Positions 1 to 9,497 of a stretch of 64,000 nt of DNA are shown here, piece by piece. How positions within the stretch are numbered: the first letter of the stretch is position 1; every line of letters starts with the position of its first letter. Origin of the DNA: CAVWCW01 sp963753615 (GTDB lineage: Bacteria; Pseudomonadota; Gammaproteobacteria; Chromatiales; Chromatiaceae). A program made the position numbers and the translations under genes. The notes beneath the pieces were generated by a model that worked only from the letters and a program-made list of their open reading frames with translations, searched no databases and was not told where the DNA came from. Location: NCBI GenBank assembly GCA_963753615.1, contig CAVWCW010000021.1, forward strand, positions 136,252 through 200,251. The letters are read 5' to 3'.

Positions 1-884
1 GCATCGTAGATCACCGCGTCGGCGCCGTCCTCTTCGAGCTGCTGCAGGGCCTGGCGAAGGTCGGGGGTGGCTTGGTATTGGTAGCGGTTCGCGCGCAGGA
101 ATTGCTCACTGGTGCTTCCCGCCAGAGTCAGGCTGTGGGACCGCGCCAGGTCGTCGGGGCCCTGAATCTTGCCGCTGAGTTCACCCACCGTTAGGGTGGT
201 GGTGATGCCGGCGGTGAAGCTGGAGATCAGGATCACCGAGGTGAACATCCAGACCACCGCCAGGATTCGGCCGCCCAGGGTGAGGGGCGCCTTGTCGCCG
301 TAGCCGACGGTGGTCATGGTGACCGCCGACCACCAAAAACCGGAGCCGATACCTTGGGCCGCGCCGCCGCCGAACTGCTGGTTGCGCCGCCGCTCCAGCA
401 GCCAAGTGAGCGCGCCGACCAACAGCAGCAGTCCGATCAGGCCGCCCATCAGGCCGAGGAATCGTCCCGATACCAGACGCTCGCCCACAGCCAGCCAGCC
501 GCTGGTACCCTCGCGGCGCACGGCAATGCCGAGGCCAGAATTGAGAAACGGATGGCTGAAGTCCATTCGGCGCTCGCGCTCGCCGGTAATGGTGAGCGCC
601 GCCACGGCCGCGTCCACCCGGCCTTCGGATACCGCCTCGAGCATTTCCTGCAGTCCCATCTCCCGCAGCTCGAACTTCAGCCCCTGGCGCGTCGCCACCT
701 CCTTCCACAGCTCGATGCTCAGTCCCTCCCAACTGCCGTCCGGCCGCTGCATGGCGAACGGAGGAACATGGCGGGTGGCCACCGTCAGCGCTGCCGGTGG
801 CGCTTCCGCCCCGGGCGCGGATGCGGCCGGCACCAGGCTCAACAGGCAGATCGCAAGGGCGGTCAAGGTGGTCCAAAGGCGCAT
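1..884 (-). CDS. Ligand-gated ion channel of the bacterial glutamate-receptor (GluR0) type, 3' end outside window
   Basis: The protein starts with ATG at 884, preceded by an AAGGAGAG ribosome site, and has a signal peptide. A first half of an extracellular solute-binding domain follows (motif ATRHVPPFAMQRPDG). A membrane segment then leads to the potassium-channel selectivity filter TTVGYGDKAP, a second membrane segment, and the second binding lobe, which runs off the window. This order (binding lobe, pore, binding lobe) is that of GluR0-like channels, which gate K+ in response to a bound small molecule at the inner membrane. The ligand cannot be predicted. About 295 residues are visible; the C-terminus is missing only because the window ends. 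Confidence 0.88.
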   Translation of the reverse strand, partial: MRLWTTLTALAICLLSLVPAASAPGAEAPPAALTVATRHVPPFAMQRPDGSWEGLSIELWKEVATRQGLKFELREMGLQEMLEAVSEGRVDAAVAALTITGERERRMDFSHPFLNSGLGIAVRREGTSGWLAVGERLVSGRFLGLMGGLIGLLLLVGALTWLLERRRNQQFGGGAAQGIGSGFWWSAVTMTTVGYGDKAPLTLGGRILAVVWMFTSVILISSFTAGITTTLTVGELSGKIQGPDDLARSHSLTLAGSTSEQFLRANRYQYQATPDLRQALQQLEEDGADAVIYD

Positions 885-1083
885 CGCCAACTCTCCTTCT
901 GTATGGTCGGATGGTGCCTATTCTGCCTGCTCCCGAGCCCCACGCAAAACGGCCCGAATCCTCGGCGCCAGGCGGCGCGGGATCCGCGGGAGATCCGGCG
1001 CCTCCCCATCTACGGTCGGGGACGGCCCAGCACCGGGTTCCCGCGCGGCAACCGCCAGGGATTTGACCGCGCCCGCCTTGCCT

Positions 1084-1995
1084 TCACCCCTGGCCGCGGG
1101 TGCTGGTGCGTCCGGTGCCGCTGGCCAGGCGTTTTTCTATGTGACCGATGACCAAGCCGGCGATGTCCTTCTTGGTCGCGTTCTCGATCCCTTCCAGCCC
1201 CGGCGAGGAGTTGACCTCCATCACCACCGGACCGTGGTTGGAGCGCAGCAGGTCGACGCCGGCCACGTTCAGCCCCATGGTGGCTGCGGCGCGTACCGCC
1301 GTGGAGCGCTCCTCCGGGGTGATGCGGATCAGCGAGGCCGAGCCGCCCCGGTGCAGGTTGGAACGGAATTCCCCTTCCTGGCCCTGGCGCTTCATGGCCG
1401 CTACCACCTTGTCGCCGACGATGAAGCAACGGATGTCGGCGCCGCCCGCCTCCTTGATGAATTCCTGTACCAGGATATTGGCTTGGAGGCCCATAAACGC
1501 CTCGATCACGCTCTCCGCCGCCTTGTGGGTCTCGGCCAGCACGACGCCGATGCCCTGGGTGCCTTCGAGCAGTTTGATTACCAGGGGTGCGCCGCCGACC
1601 ATCTTGATCAGGTCCTGGATGTCGTCAGGCTTGTGGGCGAACCCGGTGATCGGCAGGCCGATGCCCTTGCGCGACAGCAACTGCACGGAGCGCAGCTTGT
1701 CCCGGGAGCGGGAGATGGCAACCGACTCATTGAGCGGAAACACCCCCATCATCTCGAACTGGCGCAGCACCGCGGTGCCGTAGAAGGTGACCGAGGCGCC
1801 GATACGCGGGATCACCGCGTCGAAACCGCGCAACTCGACCCCTCGGTAGTGGATGCCGGGGCGGTGCGAAGTGATATTCATGTAGCAGCGCAGCACATCC
1901 AACACCTGCACCTCGTGACCGCGTTGCTGGGCGGCCTCTACCAGGCGCCGCGTGGAGTAGAGCTTGGGGTTGCGAGATAGTATGGCGATCTTCAT
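1084..1995 (-). CDS. rimK: RimK, ATP-grasp glutamate ligase for ribosomal protein S6
   Basis: This is a 303-residue ATP-grasp enzyme, close to the usual 300 residues of RimK. It starts MKIAILSRNPKLYSTRRL and carries the family motifs GGAPLVIKLLEGTQGIGV (ATP binding) and MEVNSSPGLEGIE (metal site). The family adds glutamate residues to the C-terminus of ribosomal protein S6 in the cytosol. The gene stands alone, with 200 bp to the channel gene downstream. The last ten residues (Thr/Arg/Gly-rich) look like a lineage-specific tail. Confidence 0.95.
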   Translation of the reverse strand: MKIAILSRNPKLYSTRRLVEAAQQRGHEVQVLDVLRCYMNITSHRPGIHYRGVELRGFDAVIPRIGASVTFYGTAVLRQFEMMGVFPLNESVAISRSRDKLRSVQLLSRKGIGLPITGFAHKPDDIQDLIKMVGGAPLVIKLLEGTQGIGVVLAETHKAAESVIEAFMGLQANILVQEFIKEAGGADIRCFIVGDKVVAAMKRQGQEGEFRSNLHRGGSASLIRITPEERSTAVRAAATMGLNVAGVDLLRSNHGPVVMEVNSSPGLEGIENATKKDIAGLVIGHIEKRLASGTGRTSTRGQG

Positions 1996-2447
1996 TTTTT
2001 TCCCTTCATTTGATTATTGAGGCCGGGGTCTCCGAGCGGCCGCTTGTGGTATTGCCATTACGGACTAGGGGCGCCAGCCGTGAGTCACGCCTAGGGAAGC
2101 GCTGAATCGGCGGCATTTTCAATGCGGGGCCGGACGCTCAGCCAGGCACTGTGGGCTCGGCGGTGCGGGACAAGGGGCGGCGATGGGCAAGACTCTAGGG
2201 ACGGACGAGCCGGACTGGCTCCGGAACCGGCATTCGGAGAATCGGTCGCGGCCGAGGAACTGCAGCCCAGCCCTGTGCCGTCGCTGGTCTGCCGCCCGCC
2301 CCCTGCTTTGACTCAACCGGCGGGCGAATGACTTTGTCGAATTCGATTCATTCATCCCTCTAATTGTAGCTTAACCACGGAATCGAGCGGTCAACCGCCG
2401 AATCGCGGAGAAATGAAGGGGCATCCTGCCTCGCAGGGTTAGGCCTA
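1996..2447. other. Intergenic region without a convincing gene
   Basis: No reading frame here shows conserved protein features. A 78-codon frame on the minus strand is Arg/Pro/Ser-rich and looks random. The segment should hold the rimK promoter on its left side, and near its right end it contains a short repeat (2418-2443) also found elsewhere in the window. Confidence 0.6.
2418..2443 (+). repeat. Short dispersed intergenic repeat, family C, copy 1
   Basis: The core TCCTGCCTCGCAGGGTTAG matches a segment at 43299-43317 with one difference. A more diverged inverted copy lies around 48447-48480. All three copies are intergenic. The function is unknown. Confidence 0.5.
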
Positions 2448-3455
2448 TTAATCCGCTGTCTCTGGAGTATATTGCAATACGGCTTCGACCTCCGGTACCA
2501 GCCGGCGCAGTATCTGCTCGCCGCCCTTGCTCTCCACCATCGCCACCAGGATATAGCGCCGCCAGTCTGGGCCCCACACCAGCACCGAGTCGGCGTGCCA
2601 CTGCTTCCAGGTGCCGGACTTGCGGTGCAGGCGCGCCTTGGGGGCGCGCTGGCTCAGGGGGGCTACGAACTTGTGCTGCAGCCCCGGGTCCGCCAGCAGT
2701 TCCAACATATCCTGCGACGCCCGGCGGCTGATCAGGCGGCCAGTGGCCAACAGGTAGTAGAAGCGGCAAACCTGGTCCACGGTGGCGGCATGGGAAATGC
2801 CCCGCACCGGGTCCGGCAGGCGCGGTCCGCTTTTGGCGTAGCGTTTCCCCACCCACAGGCCGCCGCTTCCTGCGGGGTCGTAGAGACCGTAGCGCGGGTC
2901 TTGCAGCACCCGGTTGACCGCCTTCAACCCCCCCAAACGGTCGATCATGCGCGTGGCGGCGGAATTGCTCGATGTCCGGATCATCGCCGCCAAATCGGTT
3001 TCAATCTCGGCGGTTCTCTTCAGGTGGCCCTGCTCGAACTGGTGGAACGCGGCGAGCAGTATGGCAATTTTGGGCAAGCTGGCGGCGTACATCTCCACCT
3101 CGCCGTTGAGGTGGGCGAAGCGCGGGGCCGCCGGGTCGCTCAGGTCGACCAACCCGACCGCCATGCGGTCCTGTTCCAGCAGCCGCCCCCAGTCGGGATT
3201 TCGCCGCAGCCGTTCTGACAGCCGCTCCTGCAACTGCGGATCCAGGTTCTCCAGAAGTGGTTGCCAGGCTTTGGCGGGTACCCGCAGCGGCAGCGGGGGC
3301 GGCTCTGCGGCGGTGGCTGCCGCGCTCACCAGCAGTGCTGCCAGCAGCACCCAGCGGCCGGGGTGGCGGATCAGGGGGCGGACACGCGCCGGTAATCGCG
3401 CACCATCGCAGCCGCCAATGTCGGCCGGGCGCCGCTCAGGGCGATATTGAATCAA
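2448..3455 (-). CDS. Exported serine hydrolase of the class A beta-lactamase / DD-peptidase fold
   Basis: The motifs of penicillin-interacting serine enzymes are present in order: ASLPK (Ser126, Lys129), SSN at 162-164, and KSG at 279-281. An N-terminal hydrophobic stretch (about residues 34-50, ending ATAAE) is a signal peptide, so it acts in the periplasm. Start: there is no upstream ATG; TTG at 3455 is chosen because a strong GGAGGAG lies seven bases before it. The length of 335 residues fits the family, but the domain is not close enough to known resistance enzymes to call it a beta-lactamase. A role in peptidoglycan or another acyl-peptide substrate is possible. Confidence 0.85.
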   Translation of the reverse strand: MIQYRPERRPADIGGCDGARLPARVRPLIRHPGRWVLLAALLVSAAATAAEPPPLPLRVPAKAWQPLLENLDPQLQERLSERLRRNPDWGRLLEQDRMAVGLVDLSDPAAPRFAHLNGEVEMYAASLPKIAILLAAFHQFEQGHLKRTAEIETDLAAMIRTSSNSAATRMIDRLGGLKAVNRVLQDPRYGLYDPAGSGGLWVGKRYAKSGPRLPDPVRGISHAATVDQVCRFYYLLATGRLISRRASQDMLELLADPGLQHKFVAPLSQRAPKARLHRKSGTWKQWHADSVLVWGPDWRRYILVAMVESKGGEQILRRLVPEVEAVLQYTPETAD

Positions 3456-3557
3456 AGGGACTCCTCCAAAAAAACTGCGCCCCGGATGCGGCGGCAGGTG
3501 GCCGCTCGCTGCGGCGTCTCTGCATGTTGCGTTGTCTGCCGGGAGCGGGTGCTGGCC

Positions 3558-5315
3558 CTATTCGGCCCGTGCCAGCGCCCCGTGCAGGGTCATCTGCGGG
3601 AACGGGATCTCCCAGCCGTATTCGCTGCAGGCGTCCACGCACCAGCGCTGGATGGCGCGGCGCAGCCGGTTGTAGAGGTCGCCCAACTCCCCCTGGAAAT
3701 CGGCGATCACCGCCAGATCCAGGGACGAGTTACTGGCCTGGGCGAACTCCACCCTCAGGTTGAGCAGTTTATCGCCGTAGCCTTCCTGCTCGATGCGCCC
3801 CTGGATATAGGCGTGGAGGATATCCGGGATCTGGTTGGTGGCCTGGCGCTGGAGCTTGTAGCTGATGCCGATGAATTCCTTTATGCGGAAGTTGGTGGCC
3901 AGGTTGCGCGGCGATTTGGCCAGAAAATCACCGGTCTGGTAGGTCATTTGGGCGCCGCCGCGCTCGACCAGCTGCACCAACTCGGGCGAGATGCCGATGA
4001 CCTTGCCGCGCACCCCGTCGCTGAGGATCACCCAGTCGCCCTTCATGCAGGGAAACCAGGGCTCGTCGTGATGCGCCGGCCGCGACTTGAGGTCGACCAA
4101 GGCGTCGATCGGTACCCGCTGAGTCAGGTCGGCGCCGGGATTGACCAGGGTGCAGAAGACGTTGATCTGGCGCACCTGCCAGGGCAGGCCGTCCAGGTAC
4201 AGGCGCTCGCCCTCGCGCACTGCGCCGATGTTGAGAAAGATCTGGATCTGGTGCAGGTAGCGGGGCAGGGCCTGGCGCAGGGTCCAGAGGATGCCGATCA
4301 GCAGCAGAAGGCTGAGGCTGAACAACACCCAGTCCTCCACCACATAGAAAACGACCATCGGCCCCATCACCACCAAGATGACGGTGACCACCCGGTGCAA
4401 AAGCTCCGCCAGGCGCACCCGAAAGCTGCGGTGCAGCTTGCGGAACCCGGGCAGGTAGCGCAGCAGTGCCCGGTGGCTGAGGCGCGACAACAGCAGGATG
4501 GCGAGCACCACGACTATGGCCACGGCCAGATAAAGCCCGCGCTGCTGGAAGAACGTCTTGAGGTAGCTTTGGGACGCCTGGCTCAGCGATACCTCGCCCG
4601 CTTCCAGCTTTTCCAGCTGCAGCCGGGACGCTTCCAACTCGCTCTTCATAAACGAATGCTGACGCTGCCAGGTCTCCGCGGTGACCTCCAAGGCCTGGGT
4701 GATGGCGGTGTCCTTGCTCTCCGCCGACAGCCGCTGCACATTGGCCAGGGCCTTTTCCATCACCGGCAGCCGCTCCTCGTAATAAGTGATCTTTTCCCGC
4801 AGGTCCGACTTCTGGCGCACGTGGGCGGTCATCTCCTTCATCTCGTCGATGGCCGGTTTCAGCAGCGCCATCAACTCGCGCTGGAAGCTGAACTCCTCGG
4901 CCGCCTGGCTGCGCAGACTGGTGATGTCGACCCCGGCGGCGATGTTCTCGAAGTTGCGGGTGATGGCTCGCAGGTCCGACTCCAGTTGGTCGAGCTGGGC
5001 CTTCAGGTTCTGCTTCTCGTTATCGGATTTGCTGGCGGCGAGCTGCTTGTTGATCGCCTTGATATCATTCAGCAGCTCGTTGCGCAGGTCGACGAAGGAA
5101 TCCAGGGTGTCGAGGGTGGCGGCGACGGTGCGGGTTTGGGTTTCCTCGGCAGCGGCGGGCGCGTCTTCGGCCTCTGCCAGCGGGAGCGGTTCTGCCAGCG
5201 GGGCCGCAGGCGGTGGGGCCTCGGCGGGGCCGAATTGCGGCATCAGCCCCAGGCAAAGCAGCAGCAAGACGCCCCAGGCTGCGCGTGGGTACTTCTGATC
5301 GGAATTTCTTGCCAC
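3558..5315 (-). CDS. Large MscS-family mechanosensitive channel with a periplasmic coiled coil
   Basis: The start is GTG at 5315, preceded by an AGGGGATT ribosome site. A longer frame to 5447 exists but its extra 44 residues are not signal-like. The 585-residue product has a signal peptide (10-33), a long helical coiled-coil region (about 60-250), three membrane helices (about 260-278, 310-325, 330-345) and then the MscS beta domain and C-terminal alpha/beta part. The layout resembles the larger MscK/YbiO-type channels, with an exported helical domain ahead of the pore. Such channels release solutes on hypo-osmotic shock. It is transcribed divergently from the CorA-like gene. Confidence 0.88.
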   Translation of the reverse strand: MARNSDQKYPRAAWGVLLLLCLGLMPQFGPAEAPPPAAPLAEPLPLAEAEDAPAAAEETQTRTVAATLDTLDSFVDLRNELLNDIKAINKQLAASKSDNEKQNLKAQLDQLESDLRAITRNFENIAAGVDITSLRSQAAEEFSFQRELMALLKPAIDEMKEMTAHVRQKSDLREKITYYEERLPVMEKALANVQRLSAESKDTAITQALEVTAETWQRQHSFMKSELEASRLQLEKLEAGEVSLSQASQSYLKTFFQQRGLYLAVAIVVVLAILLLSRLSHRALLRYLPGFRKLHRSFRVRLAELLHRVVTVILVVMGPMVVFYVVEDWVLFSLSLLLLIGILWTLRQALPRYLHQIQIFLNIGAVREGERLYLDGLPWQVRQINVFCTLVNPGADLTQRVPIDALVDLKSRPAHHDEPWFPCMKGDWVILSDGVRGKVIGISPELVQLVERGGAQMTYQTGDFLAKSPRNLATNFRIKEFIGISYKLQRQATNQIPDILHAYIQGRIEQEGYGDKLLNLRVEFAQASNSSLDLAVIADFQGELGDLYNRLRRAIQRWCVDACSEYGWEIPFPQMTLHGALARAE

Positions 5316-5630
5316 CTTGTAATCCCCTCTGAGGAATAAGGTAATCGCTGTGGTCCGGAGCTGGCCGAGTGTTGCTTGCGGCTGCCGGGACAATCGTTGG
5401 TATCTAGTGGTCCCGCTTTGGATTCGAGGATTAGACCTTCGGTTCACAAAAATGTCACGTTTCTCCTGTGTGCTCGCAATTCAAGCCGGCACAGACTCCC
5501 TCCCGCGAATACATCGCCGACTTGACGCAAGCGGCCAAGTTGTCCAGTTTGTCGTCGGCAGCGGCCAGTTCAGACCGGGGTGGACGTTTCGACCGGTCTG
5601 CCGTTCTGTCCGAACCCAGCAGGAGGTCAC

Positions 5631-6602
5631 ATGATTCGAGTATCCATCTTCCATCCCGCCGAGCAGCGTCTGGAAAGCGGCGGTCCCGAGCTGATCGATA
5701 CCTGGTCCACCAGCCCCGACGCCCTGTTGTGGGCGGACTTCAGCGACGAGCCCCCGGACAGCGAGCGCACAATGCTCACGACCCGCTTCGGCCTGCACCC
5801 GCTGGCGGTGAGCGACGCCCAGCGCAGCCGCCACCCGCCCAAGTTCGAGCGTTTCGACGACTACAGCTTCCTGTTGTTGAAGGGGCTGGATGCCGCCACC
5901 GACAGCGTCGAGTTTAGGACCATCCAGATCGCGCTGTTCGTCGGCGAACGCTTTTTGGTCAGTCGTCACCAGGAGCTGTCCTTGAGCATTGACGGCGTTT
6001 GGCGGGAATTCGGCGACAACCCGGCGCTCCTCGCCGGCGGCCCGGACCTGCTGGCCCTGCGTATTACCCGGCGGGTGGCGGACCGCTATCTGCCGATTCT
6101 GCTGGAGCTGGAAACCCGCCTGGACGAGATCGAAGACCAGATGCGGGAAGACCCCAACGACCGGCTGCTCAACGAGTTGGTGGGCTATGTCTCCAACCTC
6201 AAGAAGATCAAGCGCATTGGCGCTTACCACGTGCAGGCCCTGGCCACCTTGCGCAGCCGCCCGGCCCCGGGCATGAGCCCGGACCACGAGCATGAGCAAT
6301 CCGACACCTACGAGCACCTGGAGCGGGTAGCCAGCCTGTCGAACCTGTTGCATGACCTGGCAGCCGACCTGATCGACGGCTATATCTCGGTCGCCTCCCA
6401 CCGCCTCAACCAGATTATGAAGGTGCTCACCATCGTCACCGCCATCTTCGTGCCGCTGGGCTTCCTGGCCGGCATCTACGGCATGAACTTCGAAAACATG
6501 CCGGAGTTGCACAGCCGCTGGGGCTATTACGGCCTGCTCACGGTGATGGGGCTGATCGCCACGGGCTTGCTGCTGGTGTTCAAACGCAAGCGCTGGCTGT
6601 AG
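5631..6602 (+). CDS. CorA/ZntB-family divalent metal transporter
   Basis: The family signature YGMNF is at residues 284-286 of 323, between two C-terminal membrane helices, followed by MPEL. The N-terminal two thirds form the cytosolic funnel domain. Start: ATG 5631 is preceded by a perfect AGGAGG; a longer frame from 5580 is not supported. CorA members move Mg2+ (or Zn2+ in the ZntB branch). The short ENMPEL loop is closer to the ZntB/CorA-II branch, so the metal is uncertain. It lies just upstream of a CNNM gene, another family tied to Mg2+. Confidence 0.92.
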   Translation: MIRVSIFHPAEQRLESGGPELIDTWSTSPDALLWADFSDEPPDSERTMLTTRFGLHPLAVSDAQRSRHPPKFERFDDYSFLLLKGLDAATDSVEFRTIQIALFVGERFLVSRHQELSLSIDGVWREFGDNPALLAGGPDLLALRITRRVADRYLPILLELETRLDEIEDQMREDPNDRLLNELVGYVSNLKKIKRIGAYHVQALATLRSRPAPGMSPDHEHEQSDTYEHLERVASLSNLLHDLAADLIDGYISVASHRLNQIMKVLTIVTAIFVPLGFLAGIYGMNFENMPELHSRWGYYGLLTVMGLIATGLLLVFKRKRWL

Positions 6603-6678
6603 GAGCGCCGCCCTCGGCGCGAACCAGCGTTGGGAGCATCACCGGTCGCAGAATCGGCGCGGGGGCGCGCCTCCTACC
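6600..6678. repeat. REP-like inverted repeat pair, copy 1
   Basis: The left arm TAGGAGCGCCGCCCTCGGCG overlaps the corA-like stop codon. The right arm ends in GGCGCGCCTCCTA. The arms are inverse complements around a roughly 30-base spacer. Related copies occur at 16059-16137, with half copies at 16186-16208 and 31499-31529. They are typical intergenic REP/BIME-type elements. Confidence 0.75.
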
Positions 6679-6864
6679 GGAATTTTGCGCTGTCCTTGGC
6701 GCGATAGGGAGGCGGCGGGAGGGAGAGTGCTTTATCATTGCGCCCTCATAGACCTACGCACTGATCGGTTTGCGTAAGGTTCTGTTCTGCCGGCTGCCGG
6801 CTCGGCGAATGAACCGGGCCGCCTGCCCTCATTGCACTCCCTATAGCGCGAGGAATCCGCTGCC

Positions 6865-7896
6865 GTGTCCGAATACCAAAGCTTCGTCTGGCTGGGCATC
6901 GCCCTTTGCATCTCCCAGTCGGCTATGTTCTCTGGCCTCAATCTGGCCATGTTCGGGGTCAGCCGCCTGCGCCTCGAGGTCGAGGTGGAGGGCGGCAATG
7001 CCGACGCCGCCAAGATCCTGGCTATGCGCGAGGACTCCAACTTCCTGCTCACCACCATCCTCTGGGGCAATGTCGGCATCAACGTGCTGCTGACCCTGCT
7101 CTCCGATTCGGTGCTGGCCGGCATCAGCGCCTTCGTCTTCTCCACCGTGGTGATCACCCTGGTGGGCGAGATCGCCCCCCAGGCCTACTTCTCCCGCAAT
7201 GCCCTGCGCATGGGGGCCAAGCTGTCACCGCTGCTGCGCTTCTACCAGTTCCTGCTCTACCCGGTGGCCAAGCCCTCGGCCATGGTGCTCGACCTCTGGC
7301 TGGGGGAAGAGAACGTGCAATGGTTCCGTGAGCACCAGTTGCGCGAGGTGATCAAAAAGCACCTGGAGGCGGAAGAGAGCGAGGTCGACCGCCTGGAAGG
7401 CATCGGCGCCCTCAACTTTCTGGCCCTCGACGACCTGATGGTGAGCGAGGTGGGCGAGACCGTGGATCCGCAGAGCGTGATCGCCCTGCCGATGCAGGGG
7501 CTGCGCCCGGAGTTCCCCGAGTTCCAGCCGCGGCGGGACGACCCCTTTGTGCACCGGATCGAGGCCTCCGGCCACAAATGGGTGATCGTCACCGACCTCG
7601 CACACCAGCCGCAGATGGCCCTGGACGCCGACGCCTTCATCCGCGAGCTGTTCTTCAGCGACGACCCGGTGAACCCGCTGCGCTTCTGCCATCGCCCGAT
7701 TCTGGTTACCGACCGCAAGGTCCTGCTGGCCGAAGTGCTGCGCCATCTGCGGGTCAACCCGGTCCACCCGGCCGACGACGTGATCGACCACGACCTGGTG
7801 CTGGTATGGGCCGAAGATCGCCGCATCATCACCGGCGCCGACATCCTCGGCCGGCTGCTGCGCGGCATCGTGCGACGGCACCTGGGGCGGGGTTGA
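6865..7896 (+). CDS. CNNM (DUF21) domain transmembrane protein, CorB/CorC-like
   Basis: The start is GTG 6865 after an AGGA box. The first ~190 residues form the DUF21/CNNM membrane domain, with the family traits SGLNLAMF, TTILWGNVGINVLL and GEIAPQAYFSRNALRMG. The rest is a cytosolic regulatory region at the place of the CBS pair, although the CBS motifs are weak (HRPILVTDRKVLLAEVL). There is no clear C-terminal CorC_HlyC domain; 343 residues is short for CorC. The family exports Mg2+ or regulates Mg2+ flux. Confidence 0.85.
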   Translation: MSEYQSFVWLGIALCISQSAMFSGLNLAMFGVSRLRLEVEVEGGNADAAKILAMREDSNFLLTTILWGNVGINVLLTLLSDSVLAGISAFVFSTVVITLVGEIAPQAYFSRNALRMGAKLSPLLRFYQFLLYPVAKPSAMVLDLWLGEENVQWFREHQLREVIKKHLEAEESEVDRLEGIGALNFLALDDLMVSEVGETVDPQSVIALPMQGLRPEFPEFQPRRDDPFVHRIEASGHKWVIVTDLAHQPQMALDADAFIRELFFSDDPVNPLRFCHRPILVTDRKVLLAEVLRHLRVNPVHPADDVIDHDLVLVWAEDRRIITGADILGRLLRGIVRRHLGRG

Positions 7897-8115
7897 GAAG
7901 CGGATGAGGGCGGAAGATCCGCATCGGCGATTGGGTTATCCTAGAAAGAGCCGTTGGACGGGGTGGAGGCTGTGCTTGCGGGGGTGCAGGGCAAGGCGCA
8001 ACTACGCGGAATAGTCAATCTATTCCAAGGAGTTGCAAAGCATCCATACGCCGCCGCAAGCGTGCCATGCGCCCGGTAGCCTGGATCGCCAAATCGATGA
8101 AGGCATGAAGCGAAG

Positions 8116-8435
8116 GCGCTCAAGCGCGAAGACCTTGAGGACTTCGTGAAGCGGTAGATCCAGGAACCCTTGAACCTGCTTACCCCTACCTGGTAGGAGG
8201 AAGGTCCGAGCGGTCGTTGGCGCGCACCTGCGCCGCGTAAGACGACGACGAACTGATCAACCGCGACAAGGCCAGCCTGGACGTCTTCTGGCTCAAGGAC
8301 GAGTCCCTTGAGGACTCGGAAAACCTGCCGGCGCCCGAGGTGCTGGCCCAGGGGATCTTGGAGGACCTGGAGGCTGCGTTGGAACAGTTTCGGGAGATCG
8401 CGGCCGATTTGGGCAAATCGGCGGGCGTTGCGTAA
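8116..8435 (+). pseudogene. Decayed 3' end of a type I restriction-modification methylase gene (hsdM)
   Basis: The frame at 8241-8435 encodes DELINRDKASLDVFWLKDES and continues to a conserved SLEDSENLP...EDLEAALEQFREIA tail. This is the C-terminus of HsdM-type N6-adenine methylases. In another frame at 8116-8154 the upstream piece LKREDLEDFVK, also typical of HsdM, ends in a stop. The catalytic part, hsdS and hsdR are absent, so this is a relic of a type I system. It sits beside a NERD gene and a toxin-antitoxin locus, marking an old defence site. Confidence 0.75.
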
Positions 8436-8449
8436 GGATAAACAAGCTG

Positions 8450-9339
8450 ATGGACATTTGGCGGACCGCGGTGTTGCTCGTGACCCTGATGTTGGGCCCC
8501 ATGTTCATGTTGGGCCTAATGGTCCTAGCATGGAAGAAATGGCTAAGAAACCGGAGTCGGCGTTCGCCCTTGACCGAGGATTTGCTAAGGTCGCCGGGGT
8601 TCAGCACTCAGAAGGCGGTGGATGAACTCAATTTAGTATCGATATCTATCTGGTGGTGCTCATTACCGCGCCGCTCATGCTGTATGTTGTTTGGCTTCGC
8701 GTGGTCGCCGGGCAGACGGCTGGGGCGGCAAGCGCCTGGACGCTCATTTTTGCCGGCCTCGCGATTGCGTCGTTTTTGTTCTGGAAAGTCATCAAGCTGG
8801 TCCGGAAGCGCCAGAAGTATATGGAGGGCAGGGACGGCGAGCTGGCGACCGCCCAGCTCCTGGAACCCCTGGTTGCCCGCGGCGGCCGCGTGTTGCACGA
8901 CCTTCAAGCCAGGGGCTTCAATATCGACCATGTGGTGGTCGCCCCCGGTGGCGTGTTCGCGGTGGAAACCAAGCACCGGCTTAAGCCGACCACTGTGTCC
9001 GGGAGGCAGGCTGCTACCGTGGAGTCGGACGGTCTTGCACTGCGCTTCCCCGGCTGGGTGGAGACCAAGCCGCTGGAGCAGGCCAAGGCTCAAGCCGTCT
9101 GGCTGCAGAAGGAACTGACCAAGGCAACGGGCGCCCCGGTCGCCGTGCAGCCCGTGGTTGCCCTTCCGGGCTGGTATGTGAAAACCACCGCGCCCGGCGG
9201 TGTTCGGGTAATCAATCCGAAAAATCACCAGTTCATGGCCAAAGCCAATGCTCAGCCGCAGCCGCTATCGGTCGAGCGCATCAAGAGCATCGCCTACCAG
9301 GTGGCTCGCCTGTGCCAAATCCCTGATCCGGGCGCATAG
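8450..9339 (+). pseudogene. NERD-domain membrane protein, split by an apparent one-base frameshift
   Basis: The reading frame from ATG 8450 encodes a membrane helix and a Lys/Arg-rich stretch, but moves out of frame near 8630-8640. It continues in the next frame (open from 8626, and from GTG 8653 to 9339) with a second pair of membrane helices and a NERD domain (about GRDGELATAQLL ... VVAPGGVFAVETK). Restoring one T in the run at 8632-8634 joins both parts. NERD is a nuclease-related domain common near DNA-processing and defence genes. If the frameshift is real, only the 228-residue part from 8653 could still be made. Confidence 0.7.
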
Positions 9340-9497
9340 AGGACGGGAACAAGATGGGACTAGTAATTCGGCGAGAAAGTGGAGTTCCTTCTGCGAGCGA
9401 AATCAAGCCGCCCGGCAACCGGAATCGGTTCAGAGCAAGGATGGTGAAAGGATTAGAACTTAGTCCCTATATCGATGTTTTTTTCGAGATGCGATTT

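Noticed and set aside
2119..2355. 78-codon minus-strand frame in the rimK upstream gap
   Set aside because: Arg/Ser/Pro-rich, no ribosome site, no recognisable fold.
2448..3455. Calling the serine hydrolase a resistance beta-lactamase
   Set aside because: The catalytic motifs fit the fold, but the surrounding sequence does not match any resistance enzyme I recognise.
3447..5339. 630-codon open frame opposite the MscS-type gene
   Set aside because: It is the antisense of a clear MscS gene; composition is Gln/Leu/Gly-biased without domains. It comes from GC-rich codon use.
7990..8040. Imperfect hairpin (GCAACT...GGAATAG / CTATTCC...AGTTGC) considered as a CRISPR repeat or attachment site
   Set aside because: Only one copy is present and no spacer array or integrase is near; it is at most a structured relic or a short intergenic element.
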